DNA of 58,105 nt from Seinonella peptonophila (lineage in GTDB: Bacteria; Bacillota; Bacilli; Thermoactinomycetales; Thermoactinomycetaceae). This document shows, piece by piece, positions 1 to 7,259 of the stretch; the first letter of the stretch is position 1, and every line of letters starts with the position of its first letter. The notes beneath the pieces are model-generated. The model worked only from the letters and a program-made list of their open reading frames with translations, made no database searches and was not told where the DNA came from. The position numbers were made by a program, and so were the translations under genes. The stretch covers positions 1-58,105 of the forward strand of contig NZ_FQVL01000007.1 in assembly GCF_900129355.1 (NCBI RefSeq). Reading direction: 5' to 3'.

Positions 1-93
1 CCACTCGTTCCCATCCCGAACACGATCGTTAAGCCCTCCAGCGCCAATGGTACTTGGGGCTCACGCCCCTGGGAGAGTCGGACGTTGCCAGGC
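1..93 (+). rRNA. rrf: 5S ribosomal RNA, 3' part
   Basis: The window opens inside a 5S rRNA gene. The segment has the conserved CCCATCCCGAACACG block, then the GGTACTTGGGG block, and ends in GACGTTGCCAGGC, as Bacillales 5S genes do. The 5' part lies outside the window. A strong terminator follows within 5 bases, so this is the end of an rRNA operon. A position just before csfB matches rrnA of B. subtilis. Confidence 0.95.
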
Positions 94-97
94 AACC

Positions 98-133
98 AAC
101 ACCCTATCTCTATTAGAGATAGGGTGTTTTTAT
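98..133 (+). terminator. rRNA operon terminator
   Basis: A 13-bp perfect stem (AACACCCTATCTC pairing with GAGATAGGGTGTT, loop TATTA) is followed by a T-run. This is a classic intrinsic terminator for the 5S gene. Confidence 0.93.
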
Positions 134-136
134 TTT

Positions 137-167
137 CCCTTCTTTAGATTTGAGAAGGGTCTTTTTT
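137..167 (+). terminator. Second tandem rRNA terminator
   Basis: CCCTTCT at 137-143 pairs with AGAAGGG at 153-159, followed by CTTTTTT. It acts as a back-up terminator for the plus strand. The minus-strand reading has no T-run, so it would not stop transcripts of the convergent small gene. Confidence 0.7.
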
Positions 168-353
168 GATTCGAGAGGATAGTGATTTATTTTTGACTTG
201 TATATAAGTAGTTCTTGCAGAAGTCTTTTTAGCTTGCTCTTGCTCTAATCTGCGACTTCTTAATTTAAGTAGCACATAGAGCGCTCGAAGGATGAGAAGG
301 AAGGGGATAAAGATGTAAAAAACAAATGAAATCATCCCGCTTACTGCGTCCAT
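144..353 (-). CDS. Small single-pass membrane protein, unknown function
   Basis: A 69-residue ORF starts at an ATG preceded by GGAG with 8-nt spacing on the minus strand. A GTG three codons upstream overlaps that ribosome site and is less likely. Residues about 6-28 form one hydrophobic helix (SFVFYIFIPFLLILRALYVL), followed by a basic, polar cytoplasmic-type tail. The gene converges on the rRNA operon and its 3' end overlaps the second terminator. I do not recognise a family. The ribosome site and the clear membrane segment argue for a real gene, but it is short. Confidence 0.4.
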   Translation of the reverse strand: MDAVSGMISFVFYIFIPFLLILRALYVLLKLRSRRLEQEQAKKTSARTTYIQVKNKSLSSRIKKDPSQI

Positions 354-416
354 TTGAATCACTCCATATTGTTATCAAATGACTTCATTATTTTTTAGTG
401 AAATATTGATTTTAAG

Positions 417-445
417 TTGATTACATGGCAATGGGTCGATATAAA
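417..445 (+). promoter_or_regulatory. Possible sigma-A promoter upstream of csfB
   Basis: TTGATT and TATAAA are separated by 17 bp. The start of transcription would be about 190 bp before csfB. In B. subtilis csfB is read by the forespore factor sigma-F; I could not find a convincing sigma-F site here, so this vegetative-type match may be fortuitous. Confidence 0.35.
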
Positions 446-637
446 ACTTAGCGATTCAGGAGTCTAGTTTGTCCAATCAAAAAAAAAATATGTGAGGAAG
501 TTCAAGCAAGGAATGATGGACGGTATAAAGCAATACGATGGAAAGAATGACTAAAATGCACGGTATCGGGAGTGTATATTTTCCCTCTATTCTGACCAAA
601 ATGAAGGGAAAATGGGTGTAGGAAAGTAGGCGATGTG

Positions 638-826
638 ATGAAGGAAAGACATACTCCTGTCTGTACGATTTGTCGATCTCGTCATGCAAACAGAGGCATT
701 CAAGTACTAGCTCATGTTATTTGTGAACCATGTGAAAAACAAATTATTGGACTACAATGCGATGATCCAGTTTATCTGTTCTATTTATGTCAATTGAAAA
801 AGCTATGGGAGCCCATTCTTCCATGA
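638..826 (+). CDS. csfB: Anti-sigma factor Gin (CsfB), sigma-G inhibitor
   Basis: This small zinc-binding protein of about 62 residues carries two Cys pairs, CTIC near the N-terminus and CEPC about 20 residues later, matching the Gin family. Gin binds and inhibits sigma-G (and sigma-E) during sporulation, preventing early activity. The ATG at 638 has AGG 7 nt upstream; a GTG one codon earlier is possible. The place between the rRNA operon and yaaO-tmk is the same as in B. subtilis. A hairpin terminator follows, so it is probably monocistronic. Confidence 0.85.
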   Translation: MKERHTPVCTICRSRHANRGIQVLAHVICEPCEKQIIGLQCDDPVYLFYLCQLKKLWEPILP

Positions 827-846
827 TAAAATAAGTCTTAGTTCAT

Positions 847-883
847 AGAGCGCTTGCCCAATATTGGGTAGTACTCTTTTTTT
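847..883 (+). terminator. csfB terminator
   Basis: An imperfect hairpin has core CCCA-ATAT-TGGG and outer AGAG/CTCT pairs, followed by seven T. It overlaps the 5' extension of the next ORF, which supports placing the start of the decarboxylase after it. Confidence 0.6.
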
Positions 884-899
884 ATTGGGAGTGAAAAAA

Positions 900-2309
900 T
901 TGGATCAAACGCGCGCACCGTTGTGGGAAGCAGCTCAAAAACATCTTGCCCATGCTAACGGAAATTTCCATGTTCCAGGTCATAAACAAGGTCTACACTT
1001 TGATCCAAAAGCACAAAACGTTTTTCATCGAGTATTACAAATTGATTTGACAGAAATTGGGGAATTAGATGATCTCCATCATGCTACGGGAGCCATATTA
1101 GCAGCAGAGCAATTAGCAGCAGAAGCATTTGGGGCAAATAAAACATTCTTTCTAGTCGGCGGAAGTACGGTGGGGAATTTGGTAGCAATGATGACTGCGG
1201 CCACAGGTAGAAAAAAAGTAGTGATTCAAAGAAATAGTCACCAATCACTCTTTCATGGTGCCATGATCGGACAAGCAGAGTTAATTGTATTACCTCCTCA
1301 CTTTCATCTGAGTGATATCGAAAAGCTGTTACAAGCACATCAAGGCGAGATCGGTGCTGTCATGCTGACAAGCCCATCATATGGAGGACGAATTCAGCCT
1401 CTTGGGCTATTTGCCGAACTTTGCCATCAATATCATGTTCCTTTATTTGTAGATGAAGCACATGGGGCGCATTTATCCTTTCATCCTGGCTTGGGCACGA
1501 CTGCGCTTCAGGCTGGAGCAGATTTAGTCGTTCAATCTACACATAAAATGTTACCAGCGATGACAATGGCCTCCATGTTGCATTTGCAAGGAGATCGTAT
1601 TGATCAAGAGATGGTCAGGCATTATCTGCGAATCATGCAATCAAGTAGTCCATCCTATCCATTGATGATTTCGTTAGATTTGGCACGACGGATCATGGCG
1701 ACACTAGGAAAAGAGCAAATCGAGTCCATACTTCCGTTGTTGGATGCGTTTCGGAGGCAAGTTGTCTCATTGCCGCTTTATGAAGAGTATATCGAAGGAT
1801 TACCACAAGATCCATTTAAATTCTCGCTACAAGTGGAGGGAGTAAGTGGGTTTGAATTCTTTTCTATGCTTGAAGATAGAGGAGTCTATGCTGAATGGGC
1901 AGATCATCAACGAACTCTATTTATTTTTACCCTAGGAACAACAGAAAATGATCTGAAAAATTTGTTTTCTATTTTACAAGAAGTTCATCTTGGACTATTC
2001 TATAGGAAAAGAAAAAAGAAACCAATTCTCCCTAAAATGCCAAAGATATCTCGACAGTCATTTCATTTTTCAAATTGGCAGCATCATGACCGTAAGAAAA
2101 AGGATTTAAAAGAAGCTGTTGGACATTTGTCTGCTGAGTTGATTGTACCGTATCCTCCTGGCGTTCCTTTATTAGTTCCTGGGGAGCGATGGACGGCCGA
2201 GCATATTGAATTGATCGAAACTTATCTAGCGCTATGTAATCGTGTTCATGGGATTGAAGAAAGAGAAAACGGCCCACAGGTATGGGTCTGGTTGAAGGGA
2301 ATGGGCTGA
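900..2309 (+). CDS. Orn/Lys/Arg-type PLP decarboxylase family protein (YaaO-like)
   Basis: A fold-type I PLP enzyme of about 469 residues related to lysine/arginine/ornithine decarboxylases. The N-terminal FHVPGHKQG motif, the VDEAHGAH stretch (Asp about 185 contacts the PLP ring nitrogen) and STHKM with the Schiff-base Lys about 216 are visible. The compact length fits the Bacillus YaaO/SpeA group. The substrate is not known from sequence; a basic amino acid is likely. I chose the TTG at 900 because GGGAG lies 8 nt upstream; GTG 891 overlaps that site and ATG 864 lies inside the csfB terminator. The stop codon touches the tmk start, so the two genes are probably co-transcribed, as in B. subtilis. 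Confidence 0.88.
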   Translation: MDQTRAPLWEAAQKHLAHANGNFHVPGHKQGLHFDPKAQNVFHRVLQIDLTEIGELDDLHHATGAILAAEQLAAEAFGANKTFFLVGGSTVGNLVAMMTAATGRKKVVIQRNSHQSLFHGAMIGQAELIVLPPHFHLSDIEKLLQAHQGEIGAVMLTSPSYGGRIQPLGLFAELCHQYHVPLFVDEAHGAHLSFHPGLGTTALQAGADLVVQSTHKMLPAMTMASMLHLQGDRIDQEMVRHYLRIMQSSSPSYPLMISLDLARRIMATLGKEQIESILPLLDAFRRQVVSLPLYEEYIEGLPQDPFKFSLQVEGVSGFEFFSMLEDRGVYAEWADHQRTLFIFTLGTTENDLKNLFSILQEVHLGLFYRKRKKKPILPKMPKISRQSFHFSNWQHHDRKKKDLKEAVGHLSAELIVPYPPGVPLLVPGERWTAEHIELIETYLALCNRVHGIEERENGPQVWVWLKGMG

Positions 2310-2945
2310 ATGGGCAAGGGAAGATTTATTACATTTGAAGGGCCTGAGGGGGTAGGAAAAACAACACAGGTGAAGCGCATCAGCGAAGCATTTAATCGAC
2401 TAAATATTCCATTTATAGCAGTGAGGGAACCTGGTAGTACCAAGATTGGTGATCAAATCCGATCACTCTTATTAGATCCACAGTTTCAGATGATGACGAT
2501 CAAAACAGAGATGCTTTTATTTGCTGCTGCTCGTGCTCAACTCATTGAAGAAGTTATTCGACCAGCTTTAGATGCGGGAAAAGTGGTACTTTGTGATCGA
2601 TTTGTTGATTCTAGTATTGCATATCAGGCATTTGGTGCTGGTGCAAAGTTTGATGATGTACTTCAAGTGAATCAAATTGCCATTGCTGGCTGTTTGCCTG
2701 ATCGTACATACTTGCTTGATGTAAGTGTTTCAAAAAGTCGTGAACGGTTATCAAAGCGGGGTCAACAGTTGGATCGACAAGAAGCAAAAGAGCAAGATTT
2801 TCATCAACGTGTGAGAGATGGGTATTTACAATTAGCGGCAAAGCAGCCCCAACGTTTTGTAAAGATAGCAGCAGATCAATCTCGTGAACAAGTATTTTCC
2901 ATGATTTGGTCTGATTTAGAGGCTCAAATTTCCCATCTTCTTTAG
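2310..2945 (+). CDS. tmk: Thymidylate kinase
   Basis: Phosphorylates dTMP to dTDP for DNA synthesis in the cytoplasm. The 211-residue protein has the P-loop GPEGVGKTT at 11-19, REPG at 39-42 (followed by Ser where Gly is usual), the DR pair at 96-97 (CDRFVDSS), and a basic LID segment near residues 148-160. Its length is typical of the family. It starts directly after the decarboxylase stop. In B. subtilis yaaQ, yaaR and holB follow; here 199 bp of non-coding DNA separates it from ricT. Confidence 0.96.
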   Translation: MGKGRFITFEGPEGVGKTTQVKRISEAFNRLNIPFIAVREPGSTKIGDQIRSLLLDPQFQMMTIKTEMLLFAAARAQLIEEVIRPALDAGKVVLCDRFVDSSIAYQAFGAGAKFDDVLQVNQIAIAGCLPDRTYLLDVSVSKSRERLSKRGQQLDRQEAKEQDFHQRVRDGYLQLAAKQPQRFVKIAADQSREQVFSMIWSDLEAQISHLL

Positions 2946-3144
2946 GGATGGAAGCGATCTGAGTTTGCTCAAAAGGAATAGACGATGTTAGAATGGAATC
3001 AAAGAGAATAGATAGATTGATTGATTCGAGGGGAGCAAACCACAAGTTGGCTTGGCACGTTGGCAAAAGTAGACTCATTTTGTCATCATTGTACCGACCT
3101 GTAGGTCTGCTATAGCTCAAGGCATACGTGTCAGGAGGGATAGC
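2946..3144 (+). other. Gap where yaaQ-yaaR-holB would be expected
   Basis: I see no ORF with a ribosome site in this 199-bp spacer and no recognisable remnant of the delta-prime clamp-loader gene in the plus-strand frames I read. It contains the ricT ribosome site (CAGGAGGGA) near its end and a small GACC-TGTA-GGTC hairpin. Confidence 0.5.
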
Positions 3145-3969
3145 ATGTTAAAAGTGCTTGGAGTTCGATTTCGACAGGCTGGAAAGATATATTATTTTGA
3201 TCCAGGTGATTTTCATATAAATGAGCATGATCATGTGATTGTCGAGACCGTTCGTGGTATTGAATGTGGGGAAGTGGTTCTCGGTATTCGCTTTGTAAAT
3301 AAAGATGAAGTGGTATTACCGCTCAAGCAAGTGATTCGAGTTGCAACAGACGAGGACTTAGAGCAACTTCAATCGAATGATCAAGCAGCGAAAAGCGCTT
3401 TGCAGATTTGCCAAGAAAAAATCAACCAGCACCAACTAGAGATGAAACTAGTTGATGCAGAATATACATTTGACCGAAATAAGGTCATCTTTTATTTTAC
3501 TGCAGAAGGCCGTGTTGACTTTCGAGAACTGGTTAGAGACCTCGCATCCGTTTTTCGAACACGGATTGAGCTGAGACAAATTGGGGTGCGGGATGAAGCG
3601 AAGTTACTTGGCGGAATTGGGCCATGCGGTCGGGTGCTCTGCTGTTCGTCGTTTTTAGGAGATTTTGAGCCAGTTTCGATAAAAATGGCAAAAGACCAAA
3701 GTCTATCACTCAATCCTGCAAAAATCTCTGGTCTTTGTGGGCGGTTGATGTGTTGCTTAAAGTTTGAAAATGATTCATACGAGAATATCAAAGAACGCAT
3801 GCCAGATATTGGTCAACAAGTTGTCACTCCTGATGGAGATGGACGGGTTGTTGTCTTAAATCTTTTAGAAAAAAGGGTGCAGGTAAAATTATTTGAATCG
3901 GGAAGTACTGAAGAGTATCCATTAGAAGAGGTTGAAACCCAAGAAAGGGAACAGGTAACCTATGAATAG
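3145..3969 (+). CDS. ricT: RicT (YaaT), PSP1-domain regulator of RNA processing
   Basis: The 274-residue protein has the PSP1 core, including two Cys-rich segments, GPCGRVLCC and GLCGRLMCC. In B. subtilis such Cys residues of RicT, with RicA and RicF, hold Fe-S clusters; the complex stimulates RNase Y maturation of mRNAs such as cggR-gapA and affects phosphorelay, competence and biofilm formation. A strong AGGAGGG lies 7-8 nt before the ATG. The C-terminus is acidic (EEVETQEREQ). Its neighbours tmk and yabA are the conserved ones, although holB, normally just upstream, is absent. Confidence 0.93.
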   Translation: MLKVLGVRFRQAGKIYYFDPGDFHINEHDHVIVETVRGIECGEVVLGIRFVNKDEVVLPLKQVIRVATDEDLEQLQSNDQAAKSALQICQEKINQHQLEMKLVDAEYTFDRNKVIFYFTAEGRVDFRELVRDLASVFRTRIELRQIGVRDEAKLLGGIGPCGRVLCCSSFLGDFEPVSIKMAKDQSLSLNPAKISGLCGRLMCCLKFENDSYENIKERMPDIGQQVVTPDGDGRVVVLNLLEKRVQVKLFESGSTEEYPLEEVETQEREQVTYE

Positions 3970-4031
3970 AAAAAACCATCCGCATGGGCTCGGAGGTATT
4001 CCCAATGGGGTCTATTCAGAAAACCATTTTC

Positions 4032-4039
4032 TGTATAAT
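4032..4039 (+). promoter_or_regulatory. Possible yabA promoter (-10 box)
   Basis: A perfect TATAAT preceded by TG lies 33 bp before yabA. No good -35 is visible at 17 bp, so this is only a candidate. Confidence 0.35.
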
Positions 4040-4071
4040 GGGCAATACTGAAACAGATTGAGGGTGGAGGT

Positions 4072-4425
4072 TTGGACAAACAGGCGATTTTTAAAAGAGT
4101 GGCACAAGTAGAAGAACAAATCGGCGAATTATATCAGGAACTAGGTGGCTTAAAAGAACAGATTGTTGCATTGATCGAGGAAAATACACTATTAACAATG
4201 GAAAACCAAAATCTACGCGAAAGAAGGCAAACAGAGGAGGCAGATCAAAACACAGAGTCAGTTCCGCGTGATCCAGGGGAGGAAGATGATCCTGGACAAG
4301 GGCATCATAACTTAACCCGATTACATGATGAAGGGTTTCATATATGTAACGTCCATTATGGACGACTCCGTACAGAAGGTGATTGTCTCTTTTGCTTAGC
4401 TTTTTTAAATAAGACATCCCAGTGA
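4072..4425 (+). CDS. yabA: Replication initiation control protein YabA
   Basis: Negative regulator of DNA replication initiation that bridges DnaA and the sliding clamp DnaN. The 117-residue protein has an N-terminal leucine-zipper coiled coil (about 1-55, [18 protein letters not shown]), an acidic linker, and a C-terminal zinc module with HICNVHYG then CLFC. The TTG at 4072 gives the family N-terminus (MDKQAIF) and has GAGGG about 7 nt upstream. yabB, which follows in B. subtilis, is missing; yazA comes directly after. Confidence 0.92.
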   Translation: MDKQAIFKRVAQVEEQIGELYQELGGLKEQIVALIEENTLLTMENQNLRERRQTEEADQNTESVPRDPGEEDDPGQGHHNLTRLHDEGFHICNVHYGRLRTEGDCLFCLAFLNKTSQ

Positions 4426-4441
4426 GGTGTAATGGATTCGG

Positions 4442-4726
4442 ATGACGAATCGATATCATGTTTATATGTTAGAGTGCGCGGATGGAACTTTATACACAGG
4501 CATTACCAACCGAATCAAGGAACGGATTGCAAAGCATCAAGCTGGAAAAGGAGCAAGGTATACGCGCAGTCGGCTACCCGTTCGTTTGCGATACTTGGAG
4601 CGGGGAGAAGGAAAGTCGTGGGCTTTAAAACGAGAACATGAGCTTCGACAATTGAGTCGACAGCAGAAATGGCAGTTAATTGCGGAAAAAGGGGGTCAAA
4701 TTTATGCAAATCCAGAAGAGTTTTGA
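4442..4726 (+). CDS. GIY-YIG nuclease family protein YazA
   Basis: A 94-residue stand-alone GIY-YIG domain of the UPF0213 family. It has VYML near residue 7, LYTGIT near 17, the Arg of NRIKERI, and a Glu in the helix EHELRQLSR. The cellular role of this group is unsettled; nuclease activity is inferred from the fold. GAGGTG lies about 12 nt before the ATG, which is somewhat long. It overlaps the start of rsmI by 23 bp, as expected for this conserved gene pair. Confidence 0.88.
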   Translation: MTNRYHVYMLECADGTLYTGITNRIKERIAKHQAGKGARYTRSRLPVRLRYLERGEGKSWALKREHELRQLSRQQKWQLIAEKGGQIYANPEEF

Positions 4727-5588
4727 CAGTATAGGGGGAAAACTCTATCTGGTTGCTACCCCTATTGGCAATTTACAGGATATGAGTACACGAGCATTAA
4801 ATATTCTTCAAGAAGTAGATTTGATCGCGGCAGAAGATACCAGACATACCCGCAAACTACTCAATCATTTTCAATTCTCGACTCCCTTAGTCAGTCTGCA
4901 TGAGCATAACGAGACACAACAGCTTCATTCATTGATAGACCGTTTAAAGAAAGGGAGTCAAATTGCAGTTGTAAGCGATGCAGGAACCCCTGCCATTTCC
5001 GACCCAGGCGAAAAATTGGTCGCGGCAGCAGTGGAACAAGGCATTGACGTGATTCCTGTTCCCGGGGCAAATGCAGCTTTAGCAGCTTTAATTGGCTCAG
5101 GGCTACCTGTTCAGCCTTTTTTATTTTATGGTTTTTTACCACGGACACAGAAGAAACGGCAAAGTATTCTACATCAATTGAATCAGTTAGAAGTAACCGC
5201 TATCTTTTATGAATCACCCTATAGAATGGTCGATACGCTTAGGGATATACAATCTGTTTGTGGTGATCAGTGTGAGGTAGTCGTCGTTAGAGAGTTGACA
5301 AAGCGCTATGAAGAATGGTTGCGTGGGAATGTGGTTGAATGTTGTGAGTATATTCAGCAAGAAGGTTCCCGTGGAGAGTATACAATCGTTATCCGAATGA
5401 ATGGTTTGAATGAAGCTGAGGAGAATGCTTGGTGGAATGGTCTTTCGCTTTCTGATCATGTTGACCATTATATGAAACAAGGACAGAGTAAGAAGGGGGC
5501 CATCCAGCAGGTGAGCGATGAACGTCACCTGCCAAAACGAGAGGTTTATAACCAGTATCACCAAAATATGAAACAGCGAGGTGAGTAA
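4704..5588 (+). CDS. rsmI: 16S rRNA (cytidine1402-2'-O)-methyltransferase
   Basis: Tetrapyrrole-methylase-fold enzyme that methylates the 2'-OH of C1402 in 16S rRNA using SAM. Visible motifs are LYLVATPIGNLQDMS near the N-terminus, AEDTRHT, SDAGTPAISDPG (SAM site) and FYESPYR. The 294-residue length is typical. The ATG at 4704 has AGGGGG at good distance; an upstream TTG (4680) has no ribosome site. It overlaps yazA. A 9-bp hairpin lies across its stop codon. Confidence 0.94.
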   Translation: MQIQKSFDSIGGKLYLVATPIGNLQDMSTRALNILQEVDLIAAEDTRHTRKLLNHFQFSTPLVSLHEHNETQQLHSLIDRLKKGSQIAVVSDAGTPAISDPGEKLVAAAVEQGIDVIPVPGANAALAALIGSGLPVQPFLFYGFLPRTQKKRQSILHQLNQLEVTAIFYESPYRMVDTLRDIQSVCGDQCEVVVVRELTKRYEEWLRGNVVECCEYIQQEGSRGEYTIVIRMNGLNEAEENAWWNGLSLSDHVDHYMKQGQSKKGAIQQVSDERHLPKREVYNQYHQNMKQRGE

Positions 5589-5600
5589 TGGCCTCGCTGT
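5573..5600 (+). terminator. Hairpin at the rsmI 3' end
   Basis: ACAGCGAGG pairs with CCTCGCTGT around the stop codon, but no T-run follows. It could stabilise the 3' end or terminate weakly. Confidence 0.4.
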
Positions 5601-5779
5601 ATGTCTATACACGAACAAAGGGTATATGCTTCCGTTGTTAAAGTCTTATTTATACTTATAAAGTAAGGATCATTGTATGATAAGAAACATATCAAGATGC
5701 ACGCTTCGTTTTCATCATATGTGTATCGGCAAATCAATCTGCCGGAATTGTATTAGCTATGATATATAATGACATCTAC

Positions 5780-6052
5780 TTAATCAGCAGGAATTTTTTC
5801 GGTGTTTAAAAGGTCATACATTTCTTCAATGCATTTCTTGCTTACTACTTTATTTTTATAACGAATTGTTTCGTCAACTTCACCGGTAAAGATACAAGCA
5901 GGTTCGTATTTTTTAAGAACAATTCGCTCACCATCAACGTAAATTTCAAGCGCGTCTTTTTCACCAATCCCTAATGTTCGACGTAATTCGATAGGGATTA
6001 CTACACGACCCAACTCGTCCACTTTACGAACAATACCGGTTGATTTAAGCAT
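5780..6052 (-). CDS. abrB: Transition-state regulator AbrB
   Basis: A 90-residue swapped-hairpin DNA-binding protein that represses post-exponential genes in Bacillus. The N-terminus STGIVRKVDELGRVVIPIEL is nearly identical to B. subtilis AbrB. The C-terminal dimerisation half is more divergent and holds Cys residues. The start is the ATG at 6050-6052 with AGGGGAG 8 nt upstream; a longer reading frame runs back into the promoter and is not used. It stands alone on the minus strand beside rsmI, as in B. subtilis, and points toward it. Confidence 0.95.
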   Translation of the reverse strand: MLKSTGIVRKVDELGRVVIPIELRRTLGIGEKDALEIYVDGERIVLKKYEPACIFTGEVDETIRYKNKVVSKKCIEEMYDLLNTEKIPAD

Positions 6053-6145
6053 ATGCTGGTCTCCCCTCAATGTGTATTCAAATAAGTAAATAAAATCTCT
6101 CTTTGAATTGCCGTCAAATTTCGACAACGAACAACATACAAACAT

Positions 6146-6174
6146 CATACCAGTGATTCCCATTCCAGTCAATA
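6146..6174 (-). promoter_or_regulatory. abrB sigma-A promoter
   Basis: On the minus strand TTGACT and TATGAT are 17 bp apart, with TGG just before the -10 (extended -10). The 5' leader would be near 87 nt. This is the best match in the spacer between abrB and nurA. Confidence 0.65.
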
Positions 6175-6288
6175 TAACAGAAGGTAATTTTGTAGAAAAT
6201 TTCTTAAAGAAGTTAATGATTGATTTTTATACCAAAAGAAGAGTAAATAGCTGAATCATGATGAATGATGTCGAAGGAGTCGAAAATC

Positions 6289-7245
6289 ATGCTACCTATT
6301 TCGAAAGAACTAAAGGAAAAATTAAGGGAAATCAATCGTTCATTAAGGGAAGTTTATCCAACACAAGCAATGAACCGTCAACAAGCGCGTCGAAAATTGT
6401 CTGAATTAGGCACTTTTTATGCTGTGGAAGCATGGTCACCTGAGGAAGCAAAAGAGTGGCTAGGCGATCGGACGATGATCGGAGTGGATGGCTCGGTTAA
6501 TTCAACTCCTGGAAGTCCTTTGCGGACGATTTCTGTCTTTCAGGCTCTAGCCAAAGGTACGAAAGGGGAAGAAAAGTGGATGGCAGACGTTCAGACCCCT
6601 CTTTTACCCAATTTTCTAGGATTTCAAGAAGGACAAGCAGCTCGCGAAGCCCAAGAACGTGGAGCATTGCTTTCTGCTTTGGAATTACAAGTAGCCTCCT
6701 ATGCAATTGAACATTGGAAACCCCGAGTGGTGATGATGGATGGATCACTATTACATTTTATGATCGATGATCATGAGAAATGGAATCAACTCATGAGGGA
6801 TGCAGAACGTGAAAATGCCCTGCTAATTGGCGTTGCTGAAGAAATTAATACACATCGTCTCGTCCAAGAAATAGCCCCTGAATTTCCAACCTGGACGGAT
6901 CGTGATCTGTTGTATGGTGTTTTGAAACAGGGTGAAGTCTTTATATGGGAAGATTGGAGCCCAGCTGGCAGTCAGCTTTGGAAAGTAGCGATGCGAACTG
7001 CTTCCAGTCCAATTCCTATTGGTATTGATGGTTTAAAAAGCCAAGAGGATGCCATATCTATGATTTTTCAATTGGTATACAGCCTTACGCCAAAACAAGG
7101 GAGAGGAATTCCCTACTGGCTTGATATCGTTGACCATCAAGTCAGAGTTACGAACCCGCTAGTAAGTACAATGATCGAAGAATATATTGATCCTGATATC
7201 CGTCATCATCTGTTGATGTTAAAACGCAATGATCGAATGATTTGA
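6289..7245 (+). CDS. nurA: NurA-type 5'-3' nuclease
   Basis: A DNA end-resection nuclease partner of HerA, known from archaea and some bacteria (Deinococcus, Thermus). The 318-residue protein has the NurA metal motifs: MIGVDGSVN with Asp67, a Glu in the ALLSALELQ helix, VVMMDGSLLH with Asp151, and a late IVDHQVR His. The RNase-H-like core is preceded by a helical N-terminus. The ATG at 6289 has AAGGAG 9 nt upstream. The stop lies 14 bp before the herA start, with herA's ribosome site between them, so the two are coupled. No Mre11/Rad50 pair is next to it. Confidence 0.85.
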   Translation: MLPISKELKEKLREINRSLREVYPTQAMNRQQARRKLSELGTFYAVEAWSPEEAKEWLGDRTMIGVDGSVNSTPGSPLRTISVFQALAKGTKGEEKWMADVQTPLLPNFLGFQEGQAAREAQERGALLSALELQVASYAIEHWKPRVVMMDGSLLHFMIDDHEKWNQLMRDAERENALLIGVAEEINTHRLVQEIAPEFPTWTDRDLLYGVLKQGEVFIWEDWSPAGSQLWKVAMRTASSPIPIGIDGLKSQEDAISMIFQLVYSLTPKQGRGIPYWLDIVDHQVRVTNPLVSTMIEEYIDPDIRHHLLMLKRNDRMI

Positions 7246-7259
7246 AGGAGGACATAAAT

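Noticed and set aside
477-689. Minus-strand ORF of 70 codons with a hydrophobic end
   Set aside because: It overlaps the start of csfB, has no ribosome site that I can see and ends in a Phe run encoded by a poly-A tract; probably chance.
2611-3120. Minus-strand ORF of 169 codons
   Set aside because: It lies mostly antisense to tmk and has no recognisable family or ribosome site.
2946-3144. holB pseudogene remnant
   Set aside because: I read the plus-strand frames and found no clamp-loader motif or Walker-type remnant.
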